Source: Microvirga terricola (GTDB taxonomy: Bacteria > Pseudomonadota > Alphaproteobacteria > Rhizobiales > Beijerinckiaceae). Taken from it: 64,000 nucleotides of DNA. Positions 17,237-26,067 of this stretch are shown one piece after another (the first letter of the stretch is position 1; every line of letters starts with the position of its first letter). The stretch is from assembly GCF_011777495.1 (NCBI RefSeq), contig NZ_JAATJS010000003.1:682001-746000 (forward strand). Direction: 5' to 3'. Below the pieces are notes generated by a model. That model saw only the letters and a program-made list of their open reading frames with translations, did not search any database and was not told the origin of the DNA. The translations under genes were made by a program, and so were the position numbers.

Positions 17237-18043
17237 CTATTTCAGCTTGTCGATCATCGCTATTGCTGCTGCCGGGTTGCGTACCTTGAAGCCGCTGATG
17301 ACATACATGAAAACATCATGCGGGCCGGTCTTGCCCTTGTGCGGGGTAACGATCTCCAGCCCGTCGGGCACGCCGCCGGCGGCCCAAACCTGCGCTCGTT
17401 CCGCCCAAAGCGCGATAGCTTTCTTGGAGTAGCCAGTCTCTTCGCTCTCAGACGTGCCCATAAGGCGCGCGTAGACGAAGGGCGCCGTGATGTCGGCGAT
17501 CTGCGGATGCTCGCTGTCCGCCGCAACCACGATGGCAACGCCATGATCGCGTGCGAGGGCAATGAAATCGGGCGTGCGGAAGCTATCATGGCGCACTTCG
17601 ACGGCGTGGCGGATCGTTCGACCCTCGACGCTTTTCGGCAAGAGTTTCAAAAAGCCTTCGAAATCCTGAGGATCGAACTTTTTCGTCGGCATGAACTGCC
17701 AGTTGATCGGGCCGAGCTTGTCTTTCAGCTCCATGACGCCGCTGGAAAAGAAACGCTCAATGGATTCGCCCGCCTCCGACAGAACCCGCCGGTTGGTGGT
17801 GAAGCGCGGACCTTTGAGCGCGAACACGAAATCGTCTGGCGTTTCGGCATGCCACTTGGCGAAGCTTTCCGGCTTCTGCGAGCCGTAATAGGTGCCGTTG
17901 ATCTCGATGGAGGTCAGCTTGCTGCTGGCGTATTCCAACTCCCGTTTCTGCGTCAGGCCCTCGGGATAGAAGGTCCCCCGCCAGGGCTCATAGGTCCATC
18001 CGCCGATCCCGATATGGATTTTCGGCTTTGCGTCCTGCGGCAT
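17237..18043 (-). CDS. DUF72 domain-containing protein
   Basis: This 268-residue protein is a DUF72 TIM-barrel protein. Typical segments: IHIGIGGWTYEPWRGTFYPEGL at the N-terminus, EINGTYYGSQKPESFAKW, FALKGPRFTTNRR, LGPINWQFMPTKKFDP and RHAVEVRHDSF. Family function is unsettled. It converges with the MobA-like gene, with a six-base gap, and seems to be monocistronic. Confidence 0.9.
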   Translation of the reverse strand: MPQDAKPKIHIGIGGWTYEPWRGTFYPEGLTQKRELEYASSKLTSIEINGTYYGSQKPESFAKWHAETPDDFVFALKGPRFTTNRRVLSEAGESIERFFSSGVMELKDKLGPINWQFMPTKKFDPQDFEGFLKLLPKSVEGRTIRHAVEVRHDSFRTPDFIALARDHGVAIVVAADSEHPQIADITAPFVYARLMGTSESEETGYSKKAIALWAERAQVWAAGGVPDGLEIVTPHKGKTGPHDVFMYVISGFKVRNPAAAIAMIDKLK

Positions 18044-18148
18044 GTCTCAAGTCTCTCGGATTCGGGTTGCTGGCGTCGCTGCCCATAAGTAGTGCGCTTC
18101 AACGATAAAGCATCCCGTTTCCTGCTCTCAAGGCGGAGTCCTGCGTTT

Positions 18149-19681
18149 TCACATGGTCGCGCCGACCTGCCAGGGCACGAACTCGGCATCGCCGTAGCCC
18201 ATCTCTTCCGACTTCGTGCGCTGTCCCGAAGCCATCTTGAGGATGGCCTCGAAGATTTCGCGGCTCTTTTCCTCAATCGAGACGCCGTCGAGAATGTCGC
18301 CGCAGTTGATGTCCATGTCGTCGAGCATGCGGCGGTAGATTTCGCTGTTGGTGGCGAGCTTGATCGAAGGCGTCGGCTTGCAGCCATAGGCCGAGCCGCG
18401 TCCGGTCGTGAAGCACAGAACATTCGCCCCCCCGGCCACCTGGCCCGTGGCTGAAGCCGGGTCGTAGCCGGGCGTGTCCATGAACACGAACCCCTTCGCC
18501 GTGACGGGCTCTGCATAATGATAGACGCCGTTCAGGACCGTCGTGCCGCCCTTTGCGGCCGCTCCGAGCGACTTCTCCAGAATGGTGGTGAGCCCGCCCG
18601 CCTTGTTGCCGGGGGAGGGGTTGTTGTTCATCTCGGCCTTGTTGCGGGCGGTGTAGTCCTCCCACCACCGGATCAATCCGATCAGCTTTTCTCCGATTTC
18701 GGGTGTCGCGGCGCGGCGCGTCAGGAGGTGCTCGGCCCCGTAGATCTCCGGCGTTTCGGACAGGATTGCGGTGCCGCCATTATGGACCAGAAGGTCGACT
18801 GCCGCGCCCAGGGCCGGGTTGGCCGTGATGCCGGAATAGCCATCCGACCCACCGCATTGCAGCGCCAGCATCAGTTCGGAAGCCGGTACGGTTTCACGTG
18901 TCGCGCGGTTGGCGATGGGGAGCATGTCGCGCACCGCTGCAACACCGGCGGCGACGGTCTTCTTCGTGCCGCCGATGTCCTGAATGGTCATCGAGCGGAA
19001 GGTGTCACTCTCTTCGAGATTGTAGAGTTCCTTCCAGCGGCCAATCTGAAATGCTTCGCAACCCAGGCCGACCATTAGTACGCCGGCCATGTTCGGGTTG
19101 GCGGCGTAGCCCCATTGGGTGCGCTTGAGGATGTCGTAACCCTCGCCCTTGGTATCCATGGCGCAGCCGGTGCCGTGAACGAGCGGGATGACGCCGTCGA
19201 CATGGGGATAGTCGGCCAGAATCCCCGATCGCTCGATCTCCTTCGCGATGAAGCGGGCGACGGAGGCCGAGCAGTTCACGCTGGTGAGGATGGCGAGATA
19301 ATTCCGCGTCCCGACCCTGCCGTTGGCGCGACGATAGCCTTCGAAGGTCGCACGCGCTTCCACTGGCAGGATGGCTTCGGGGCGAGCATCTTCCGCGAAG
19401 CGGTAGTCGCGGCTGAATTCGTGCATGGCGACGTTGTGCTCATGCAGCCAATCGCCCGGCAAAACCTGTTGTGATGCAAAACCGATGATCTGCCCGAACT
19501 TGAGAACGGGCTCGCCTTGCCGGATGGCGGCAATCGCCATCTTGTGCCCGCGCGGTACCCTCTGGCGGGCCGTGACGCCGTGCACGGAGGCTCCGACCTC
19601 GATGGGCTCGACCGCCACGACGAGATTGTCCCGGTCATGGAGGCGCACGGTGCGCGGCGTCAGGGCAGGCTTGTCCAACAT
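18149..19681 (-). CDS. uxaA: Altronate dehydratase, UxaA family
   Basis: This 510-residue enzyme dehydrates D-altronate to 2-keto-3-deoxygluconate in galacturonate breakdown. A SAF domain occupies about residues 8-90 (VRLHDRDNLVVAVEPIEVG, HKMAIAAIRQGEPVLKFGQIIGFA), and the long lyase domain follows (GYRRANGRVGTRNYLAILTSVNCS, HGTGCAMDTKGEG, LQCGGSDGYSGITANPALG, CFTTGRGSAYGCKPTPSIKLATNSEIY). The latter has the conserved cysteines of the UxaA/GarD iron-dependent lyases. Galactarate dehydratase is a related alternative, but neighbouring uxaC and a reductase support altronate. It is 30 bases downstream of the GntR regulator on the same strand. Confidence 0.92.
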   Translation of the reverse strand: MLDKPALTPRTVRLHDRDNLVVAVEPIEVGASVHGVTARQRVPRGHKMAIAAIRQGEPVLKFGQIIGFASQQVLPGDWLHEHNVAMHEFSRDYRFAEDARPEAILPVEARATFEGYRRANGRVGTRNYLAILTSVNCSASVARFIAKEIERSGILADYPHVDGVIPLVHGTGCAMDTKGEGYDILKRTQWGYAANPNMAGVLMVGLGCEAFQIGRWKELYNLEESDTFRSMTIQDIGGTKKTVAAGVAAVRDMLPIANRATRETVPASELMLALQCGGSDGYSGITANPALGAAVDLLVHNGGTAILSETPEIYGAEHLLTRRAATPEIGEKLIGLIRWWEDYTARNKAEMNNNPSPGNKAGGLTTILEKSLGAAAKGGTTVLNGVYHYAEPVTAKGFVFMDTPGYDPASATGQVAGGANVLCFTTGRGSAYGCKPTPSIKLATNSEIYRRMLDDMDINCGDILDGVSIEEKSREIFEAILKMASGQRTKSEEMGYGDAEFVPWQVGATM

Positions 19682-19711
19682 GGCGATATCCTACGCGCCA
19701 ACCGCAATCAT

Positions 19712-20437
19712 TTACGCAATCAGCGCAGCGGGCGAGGCTTCGGGTTCCAATTCAAAAAGATCGGGATACTGAGCGGCAAGCTCCGGCAGAGACCGCAGGA
19801 TCTCGCTCAAGTGCTGGCGCATGGCCTGTTCTGCTGCGATGGGATCGCCCGCCTTGATCGCGTCCACGATCAGCACGTGCTGCGCTACTACAATGTGACG
19901 CGGCGTGGCCTGCGTCATGTCGAGAAAACGCACGCGATCCATCTGCGGCTTAACATCCTCGATCATCTGCCACGCGGCAGGGCGGCCTGCAGCTTCCGCC
20001 AAAAGGCGATGGAACTCTTCGTCGAGCGCCAGAAACTCCTCGGTCGTCTTCGAGCGTTGGGCGCGCTTCTGCCGGGTCAGGCTCGCGTTCAATTCCGCCA
20101 GCATGGCGGGGCTGGCTTTCAACGCCGCTTCGCGGACGACCGCCGTCTCCACCGCCTCGCGAATGAAGCGCGCATCTTCGACGCCCGCGCGGGAGATCTT
20201 TACAACCTGGGTCCCGCGCTGGGGTAAAACGCGCACGAGGCCGGCTTCGCTCAACTTGATCAGGGCCTCGCGGACCGGGGAACGGCTGACTCCGAACCGC
20301 CGCGCCAAGTCCTGCTCCGACAGCATTTCCCCCGGCGACAGCTGCATCGTCACGATGGCGTTGCGGAGCGCCCGCGTGACTTGTCGGGCCATCGGCTCCC
20401 GGTTGATTTCCAGCTTCGTAAGGGTTCTATCGTTCAT
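19712..20437 (-). CDS. GntR-family (FCD-domain) transcriptional regulator
   Basis: This 241-residue FadR-subfamily repressor has an N-terminal winged helix (QVTRALRNAIVTMQLSPGEMLSEQDLARRFGVSRSPVREALIKLSEAGLVRVLPQRGTQV) and a C-terminal all-helical FCD ligand domain with the metal-binding pattern (LDEEFHRLLAEAAGR, HVLIVDAIKAGD, MRQHLSEIL). Its place between uxaA and divergent uxaC strongly suggests control of the hexuronate genes, as ExuR/UxuR-type regulators do elsewhere. A candidate operator lies immediately upstream, at 20439-20465. Confidence 0.93.
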   Translation of the reverse strand: MNDRTLTKLEINREPMARQVTRALRNAIVTMQLSPGEMLSEQDLARRFGVSRSPVREALIKLSEAGLVRVLPQRGTQVVKISRAGVEDARFIREAVETAVVREAALKASPAMLAELNASLTRQKRAQRSKTTEEFLALDEEFHRLLAEAAGRPAAWQMIEDVKPQMDRVRFLDMTQATPRHIVVAQHVLIVDAIKAGDPIAAEQAMRQHLSEILRSLPELAAQYPDLFELEPEASPAALIA

Positions 20438-20438
20438 A

Positions 20439-20465
20439 AGTAGAACACTACCATACTAGTAGACC
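20439..20465. promoter_or_regulatory. Candidate operator of the hexuronate GntR regulator
   Basis: Just upstream of the regulator start are overlapping symmetric elements: GTAG-AACA-CTAC (20440-20451), the palindrome TACTAGTA (20454-20461), and AGTAGAAC / AGTAGACC as a direct repeat 19 bases apart. The position between divergent uxaA/gntR and uxaC units suits an operator controlling both. The motif is my own observation, not a known consensus. Confidence 0.35.
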
Positions 20466-20563
20466 ATTGCAAAGGAGCGCCGCTCGCTCTAAGCTTCCCT
20501 ACCGTAGGCGCTCTGAACCGGTCCCAAAAACAAGCCGGTATGACGCCTCAAGGGAGTAACGCC

Positions 20564-21967
20564 ATGCTGATCCACCCGGACCGGCTGTTTCCTGCCGAGC
20601 CATCGACCCGCGCCGTTGCGCGGCGGCTCTATGAAGCTGTCCGGGATCTGCCGATTGTTTCACCGCATGGCCACACGGATCCGCGCTGGTATGCGCAGAA
20701 CGAGGCGTTCCCCGATCCCGCGACGCTGCTGGTCATTCCCGACCATTACATTTTTCGAATGCTCTACAGCCAGGGCGTGAGGCTGGAGGACCTCGGCGTC
20801 CCGACGAAGGACGGGAGCGCCATGGAGCGCGATCCGCGCAAAATCTGGCGCCGCTTCGCCGCGCACTATCATCTCTTTCGCGGCACGCCGACCCGCTCCT
20901 GGTTCGATCATACTTTCGCGACGCTGTTCGGCTTCACTGAACGCCTGTCGCCCAAAACCGCCGACGATTATTTCGACCGGATCGACGCTGCGCTGCGGAC
21001 GCCCGAGTTTCGCCCACGGGCCTTGTTCGACCGCTTCGGCATTGAAGTCATCGCGACGACGGAGAGCCCGCTCGATCCGCTGGCGCATCATGAAACGGTG
21101 AGGCAATCGGGCTGGAACGGGCGCATCATCACCGCCTATCGGCCCGATCCCGTGATCGATCCCGATTTCGAAGGCTTCCCGCAGAACCTCGTTCGCTTCG
21201 GCGAAATCGCGGGCTGCGATACGCTCACCTGGGACGGATACCTTGAGGCGCACCGCAAGCGCCGCGCGTTCTTTCGCGGCTATGGCGCGACCTCCACCGA
21301 TCACGGTCATCCCACCGCACGGACGGCCGATCTGCCGCGTGCAGAGGTCGAAGCTTTGTTCCGCAAGGTTTCGACAGGCGCTGTCAGCGCGGAGGAGGCT
21401 GAGCTCTTCCGCGCCCAGATGCTCACCGAAATGGCGGCCATGAGCGTCGAAGACGGGATGGTGATGCAGATTCACCCCGGCTCCTTCCGCAACCACAACA
21501 ACGCACTCTTTGCCCGTTTCGGGCGCGACATGGGTGCGGATATTCCCTCGCAGACGGATTACGTCCGCGCGTTGAAGCCGCTGCTAGATCGGTTCGGCAA
21601 CGATCCCAATCTGTCCGTCATCGTCTTCACCCTCGACGAGGCGAGCTATTCGCGCGAACTCGCGCCGCTCGCGGGGCACTATCCGGCTCTGAAGCTCGGC
21701 CCCGCCTGGTGGTTCTTCGATGCGCCGGAGGGCATGCGCCGGTTCCGCGAACTCACCACTGAAACTGCCGGTTTCTACAACACGGTCGGTTTCAATGACG
21801 ACACGCGGGCCTATCTCTCCATTCCAGCACGTCATGACGTGGCCCGCCGAGTGGACTGCGCCTATCTCGCCGAACTCGTGGCCAGCCATCGCCTCGTTGA
21901 GGATGAGGCGCACGAGGTGGCTCACGACCTCGCCTATCGCCTCGCCAAAGAGGCCTACAAGCTGTGA
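20564..21967 (+). CDS. uxaC: Glucuronate isomerase
   Basis: This 467-residue TIM-barrel enzyme isomerises D-glucuronate to D-fructuronate and D-galacturonate to D-tagaturonate. Features: LPIVSPHGHTDPRWYA (metal-binding HxH), FDRFGIEVIATTESPLDPLAHH, a central VMQIHPGSFRNHNN segment, and the C-terminal VGFNDDTRAYLSIPARHDVARRVDCAYLAELV. ATG 20564 is chosen, since AAGGGAG lies seven bases upstream and LIHPDRLFPAEP is the family N-terminus. It is first of six same-strand genes ending with a reductase. Confidence 0.95.
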   Translation: MLIHPDRLFPAEPSTRAVARRLYEAVRDLPIVSPHGHTDPRWYAQNEAFPDPATLLVIPDHYIFRMLYSQGVRLEDLGVPTKDGSAMERDPRKIWRRFAAHYHLFRGTPTRSWFDHTFATLFGFTERLSPKTADDYFDRIDAALRTPEFRPRALFDRFGIEVIATTESPLDPLAHHETVRQSGWNGRIITAYRPDPVIDPDFEGFPQNLVRFGEIAGCDTLTWDGYLEAHRKRRAFFRGYGATSTDHGHPTARTADLPRAEVEALFRKVSTGAVSAEEAELFRAQMLTEMAAMSVEDGMVMQIHPGSFRNHNNALFARFGRDMGADIPSQTDYVRALKPLLDRFGNDPNLSVIVFTLDEASYSRELAPLAGHYPALKLGPAWWFFDAPEGMRRFRELTTETAGFYNTVGFNDDTRAYLSIPARHDVARRVDCAYLAELVASHRLVEDEAHEVAHDLAYRLAKEAYKL

Positions 21968-22019
21968 CGCCGGACAGGGCCCAACAAAGGGCCGTGCCGC
22001 ACAGAACGGGAGGAAGATG

Positions 22020-23207
22020 ATGAATAACTTGATCACCAGACGGACTTTCGTCGGCGGTGTCGCCGGCGCTGCGGGCGTGGCGGCCTTCGGCGGCCAGAGC
22101 TTCGCGCAATTGGCGCTGCCGAAGGAGCCGGTCGCACTCAACGTCATCGACGTCGCGGGCAACCTCGCGCTGACGCAGAAGGCCATCGAGAATTACCGCA
22201 AGGCGAAGCCGAACCTTGTGTCGCGCATCACCTTCACTAAGGCTCCGGCCCCTGAGCTCGCGGGCAAGATCAAGGCGCAGCAGGATGCGGGCCGCGTCGA
22301 TATCGACCTCGTTCTGACCGGCACGGACGCGCTCTCCGCCGGTATCGATCAGAAGCTGTGGGTGGAGCTGCTGCCGACCCATGCGGGGGCGCTGCCGAAA
22401 CTCGATGACATCTATCTCCCCGCCGCCGCGAAGATGCAGACGCTGGCAAAGGGGCAGGGCGTCGTCGTGACATATTATCCGTCCGGCCCGCTCCTTGAGT
22501 ACATGCCAAACAAGGTGCAGACCCCGCCGACCACGGCGGAGGAACTGCTCGCCTGGGCGAAGGCCAATCCGAACCGGCTGATCTACGCTCGCCCGGCGAA
22601 CTCCGGCCCAGGCCGCACCTTCATCATGGGCCTGCCCTACATCCTCGGTGACAGCAACCCGCAGGATCCCGCGAAGGGTTGGGACAAGACCTGGGCGTAC
22701 CTGAAGGAACTCGGCCAGTACATCGAGTACTACCCGTCCGGCACCGGCGCAGTGATGAAGGAACTCGGCGAAGGTTCGCGCGACATGACCGTCTCGACGA
22801 CCGGCTGGGACATCAACCCGCGCGTTCTCGGCGTTGTGCCGAAGGAGGCGAAGGTCGCGGCCCTCAAAGGCTTCCACTGGGTAGCGGACGCTCACTACAT
22901 GTGTGTGCCGAAGGGCCTGTCGAACGAAAAGCTCGCCGTGCTAATCGACCTAATGAACTTCCTCCTCACCAAGGAGCAGCAGGCCTACACCTACGACGAG
23001 GGCTATTTCTATCCGGGCCCGGCCGTGAAGGGCGTGACCCTCGACATGGCTCCTGCCGAGAGCCAGGCCGCGATCAAGGAATTCGGACGCCCCGAATACG
23101 AGAAGCTGATCGCCGAAAACCCGATCGAGCTGCCGCTTCAGCCCGACCAGATGGTCGTCGCCTTCCGCATCTGGGATGAGCAGGTCGGCGGATCGAAGCG
23201 TAAGTAA
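22020..23207 (+). CDS. Extracellular solute-binding protein, Tat-type signal
   Basis: This 395-residue binding protein carries a twin-arginine signal (TRRTFVGGVAGAAGVAAFGG). The mature part is of the class-II type (VALNVIDVAGNLALTQKAIENYRK, DIDLVLTGTDALSAGI, GVVVTYYPSGPLLEYMP, MNFLLTKEQQAYTYDEG), resembling binding proteins of thiamine/iron/polyamine-like importers (YnjB group). Two adjacent ATGs exist; the second (22020) has better spacing from GGGAGG. It lies in the uronate cluster before its ATPase and two permeases, so a uronate or short uronide is the likely ligand, which is inference. Confidence 0.88.
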   Translation: MNNLITRRTFVGGVAGAAGVAAFGGQSFAQLALPKEPVALNVIDVAGNLALTQKAIENYRKAKPNLVSRITFTKAPAPELAGKIKAQQDAGRVDIDLVLTGTDALSAGIDQKLWVELLPTHAGALPKLDDIYLPAAAKMQTLAKGQGVVVTYYPSGPLLEYMPNKVQTPPTTAEELLAWAKANPNRLIYARPANSGPGRTFIMGLPYILGDSNPQDPAKGWDKTWAYLKELGQYIEYYPSGTGAVMKELGEGSRDMTVSTTGWDINPRVLGVVPKEAKVAALKGFHWVADAHYMCVPKGLSNEKLAVLIDLMNFLLTKEQQAYTYDEGYFYPGPAVKGVTLDMAPAESQAAIKEFGRPEYEKLIAENPIELPLQPDQMVVAFRIWDEQVGGSKRK

Positions 23208-23222
23208 AGTGAAGGACCCGCG

Positions 23223-24296
23223 ATGACGATTGCCTTGTCACAGTTCAACGAGGTCCGGCTCGACAATGTCAGCCGCGATTTCGGCGCCCTCAACGCGCTG
23301 CGCAATGTCAACCTGACCATCAGACGGCGCGAGTTCATCGCACTGCTTGGTCCGTCCGGCTGCGGCAAGTCGACGACGCTGAACTGCATCGCGGGTCTTC
23401 TGCCCGTCACGGGCGGCGCGATCTGGCTCGACAAGAGCCGGGTCGATACCTTGAAGCCGGAGGAGCGCGGGTTCGGAATGGTTTTCCAGAACTATGCGCT
23501 CTTCCCGCACATGAACCTGCGCCAGAATATCGGCTTCGGCCTGAAGATGCGCGGCAAGACGAAGGCGGAAATCGACCGCAAGGTGGATGAGGCGCTGCGC
23601 CTTGTGCGTCTGCAGGGACAGGAGCACAAGCTTCCCGGCCAACTCTCCGGCGGTCAGCAGCAGCGCGTGGCGATTGCCCGCGCCATCGTGATCGAGCCGC
23701 CGCTCGTGCTGATGGACGAGCCACTCTCCAATCTCGACGCGAAGCTGCGCTTGGAAATGCGTGCCGAGATCCGCCGCATTCACAATGAGCTTGGGGCGAC
23801 GACGATCTACGTGACGCACGATCAGGACGAAGCTCTGTCGCTTGCGGACCGGATCGTGGTTCTGCGCGACGGTGTGGTCCGCCAGGTCGGCACGCCGAAG
23901 GAGCTTTATGAAGCCCCCGCCCATCTCGACGTCGCGGACTTCATGGGCTTCCGTAACAAGCTCAAGGGAAGCGTCGTTTCACATGACAATGGCCGCGCGG
24001 TCGTCGATGTGGAAGGTGCGAAGATCAGCGGCGTCGCACGCGAGAAGCTGGCGGTCGGTGCGGTGGCCTTTGCGGCGATCCGCTCCGATGATCTCGTGGC
24101 CGGAGAGCCGGGGCCGAATGCGCTCGCGGTCACGGTCGACACTATCGAATATCGCGGACGCGAGTTCGTCGGTACGGCCCGCTCGCGCGGCGGACTGGAT
24201 TTCGTATTCCGGTCTCACGTCGCCGTCGAGCCCGGAGCCGCCGTCCACCTGCGGGCCGCGGATGAGCGCGTTCTCGTTTTCGCCGAACCCGCCTAG
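23223..24296 (+). CDS. ABC importer ATPase, spermidine/sugar type
   Basis: The 357-residue ATPase has Walker A LLGPSGCGKSTTLNCIAG, Q-loop MVFQNYALFPHMNLRQNIGFGLKMRG, signature QLSGGQQQRVAIARAIV and Walker B LVLMDEPLSNLDAKLR, then a C-terminal TOBE-type domain (about residues 240-357). This layout is that of the MalK/PotA group. It is the sole ATPase gene for the two permeases downstream and likely forms a homodimer. Confidence 0.93.
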   Translation: MTIALSQFNEVRLDNVSRDFGALNALRNVNLTIRRREFIALLGPSGCGKSTTLNCIAGLLPVTGGAIWLDKSRVDTLKPEERGFGMVFQNYALFPHMNLRQNIGFGLKMRGKTKAEIDRKVDEALRLVRLQGQEHKLPGQLSGGQQQRVAIARAIVIEPPLVLMDEPLSNLDAKLRLEMRAEIRRIHNELGATTIYVTHDQDEALSLADRIVVLRDGVVRQVGTPKELYEAPAHLDVADFMGFRNKLKGSVVSHDNGRAVVDVEGAKISGVAREKLAVGAVAFAAIRSDDLVAGEPGPNALAVTVDTIEYRGREFVGTARSRGGLDFVFRSHVAVEPGAAVHLRAADERVLVFAEPA

Positions 24297-24307
24297 GGGA
24301 GGGGAGG

Positions 24308-25213
24308 ATGCATCAGACCGTCGCGCCCTCTATCATTCAAGGCCCCAGCCTGCGGCAACGGCTGGCGGCTCGCGGCTTCGACGCGGTGACGCTGTTGGTC
24401 GTGCCCGCCGCGGTCTTCAGCCTGTGCCTGTTCGTCTATCCCTTCGCCTTCGGCCTCATTCTCTCCTTCGAGCCGAAAAGCGGCGGCTGGCTTTCGAACT
24501 ACGTTCGGTTCTTCTCGGATTCGTTTCTTTACGACACGATCGGCAAGACTCTCTGGCTTGCGGTTCCGGTGACGCTTCTCAATCTGGTTCTCGCGGTGCC
24601 GATTGCCTTTCGCGTTCGGCTCATGCGCCATCAGCGGCTTTTGACCACGATCCTCGTTCTGCCGATCACGCTCGGCACGGTGCTGGTCGCGGAAGGTCTG
24701 CTGAACTATCTCGGCCCGCAGGGATGGTTCAACCGGACCCTGATGACCTTCGGCCTGATCTCGCAACCCCTGAAGCTCGTGCACAATTACTGGGGCGTCT
24801 TTGCCTCGCTCGTCATCACCGGCTTTCCCTTCACCTTCCTTCTGACCCTGTCCTATGTCACCGGCATTGATCCGGCCCTGGAGCAGGCGGCCGCGACGCT
24901 GGGAGCGAGTGCATGGCAGCGCTTCCGTCACGTTTATCTGCCCCTGTTGATGCCGGGTTTTGCGATCACGTTCTGCCTCTCTTTCGTGCAGGCGTTTTCC
25001 GTCTTCCCGTCGGCGGTGCTCCTGGGTGCTCCCGCGGGACCAACCCGCGTCATTTCGATTGCGGCCTATCAGGCGGCGTTCGAGGAATATGATTACTCGA
25101 TGGCCTCGGCCATCGCGATGATCATGGGCTTCGTGCAGCTTGCCATCGTCGTTGCGGTTCTGGCCTCGCGCGGCCTGTTCTACCGCGGCCCCGCCAGCGG
25201 CGCGAAAGGATAA
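24308..25213 (+). CDS. ABC importer permease 1
   Basis: This 301-residue inner-membrane protein is a MetI-type permease with six predicted membrane segments, starting at VVPAAVFSLCLFVYPFAFGLILSF. The cytoplasmic EAA coupling loop reads LEQAAATLGASAWQRFRHVYLPLLMPG (about residues 196-222). The purine run AGGGGAGGGGAGG precedes the ATG. It resembles the PotB-like half of a polyamine-type importer and pairs with the next gene. Confidence 0.9.
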   Translation: MHQTVAPSIIQGPSLRQRLAARGFDAVTLLVVPAAVFSLCLFVYPFAFGLILSFEPKSGGWLSNYVRFFSDSFLYDTIGKTLWLAVPVTLLNLVLAVPIAFRVRLMRHQRLLTTILVLPITLGTVLVAEGLLNYLGPQGWFNRTLMTFGLISQPLKLVHNYWGVFASLVITGFPFTFLLTLSYVTGIDPALEQAAATLGASAWQRFRHVYLPLLMPGFAITFCLSFVQAFSVFPSAVLLGAPAGPTRVISIAAYQAAFEEYDYSMASAIAMIMGFVQLAIVVAVLASRGLFYRGPASGAKG

Positions 25214-25217
25214 GCCG

Positions 25218-26060
25218 ATGATCCGCGATACCACTCTCGGCGCGAAGCTCTGGGCGGCAGCCATCTGGACGCTTGTCGGCTTCTTCGTCCTCAACCTCTT
25301 CGCCATGATCGGTACGGTCGTGACGAGTTCGTTCGCCACCCGTTGGCTCGGCACATGGCTGCCTATCGGCTGGACGACGCGCTGGTATGATTCAGCCTGG
25401 AGCGAATTCCAGCTTGGCGATGTTCTGCTCGTCACTTTCCAAGTGGTCGGAGCGGTCGTCCTGATCTCCGGCCTGCTCGGCGTCACGGCGGCCTATGCGC
25501 TTGCTCGCCGGGAATTCGCCGGCAAGCGGCTGCTCGTGCTGCTGTTCCTGCTGCCGCTTCTCATTCCCCCGATCACCTTCGGCATTCCGCTCGCGACAGT
25601 TCTCTACCGGACCGGTCTTGCGGGCACGTTCTGGGGTGTCGTCGTCGCCAACCTCGTGCCGACCGTGCCTTTCGTCATCCTGGTCATGATCCCCTTCATC
25701 GAGCAGGTCGATCCGAAGATCGAGGCGGCGGCGCGGGTTTTCGGGGCGAACACGTTCAAGCTCTTCGTCCATGTCCTGATGCCCCTGCTCCTGCCGGGTA
25801 TTCTGGCGGCTCTGCTTCTGGTCCTGGTGCGCACCATCGCCATGTTCGAGCTGACCTTCCTGGTGGCCGGGCCGACGAGCCAGACGCTTGTCGTTGCGCT
25901 CTACTATGCGGTGTTTGCCGCGGGCGTTCGGGCTGTGCAGTCCATCGACGCCATGGCGGTGATCTATATGGTGACGACGCTTGTCTGGCTCATCATCGCT
26001 CTGCGCTTCGTCAACCCGACGCAGATCGTGACCCGCGCCAAGCAGCAGCCGGCCCATTGA
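25218..26060 (+). CDS. ABC importer permease 2
   Basis: The 280-residue inner-membrane protein is the second MetI-type permease, PotC-like, with membrane segments from WTLVGFFVLNLFAMIGTVV onward and the coupling loop IEAAARVFGANTFKLFVHVLMPLLLPG. The ATG at 25218 is four bases after the preceding stop; upstream in-frame codons overlap the previous gene in another phase and are rejected. It completes the four-gene importer. Confidence 0.9.
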   Translation: MIRDTTLGAKLWAAAIWTLVGFFVLNLFAMIGTVVTSSFATRWLGTWLPIGWTTRWYDSAWSEFQLGDVLLVTFQVVGAVVLISGLLGVTAAYALARREFAGKRLLVLLFLLPLLIPPITFGIPLATVLYRTGLAGTFWGVVVANLVPTVPFVILVMIPFIEQVDPKIEAAARVFGANTFKLFVHVLMPLLLPGILAALLLVLVRTIAMFELTFLVAGPTSQTLVVALYYAVFAAGVRAVQSIDAMAVIYMVTTLVWLIIALRFVNPTQIVTRAKQQPAH

Positions 26061-26067
26061 GGACGTG

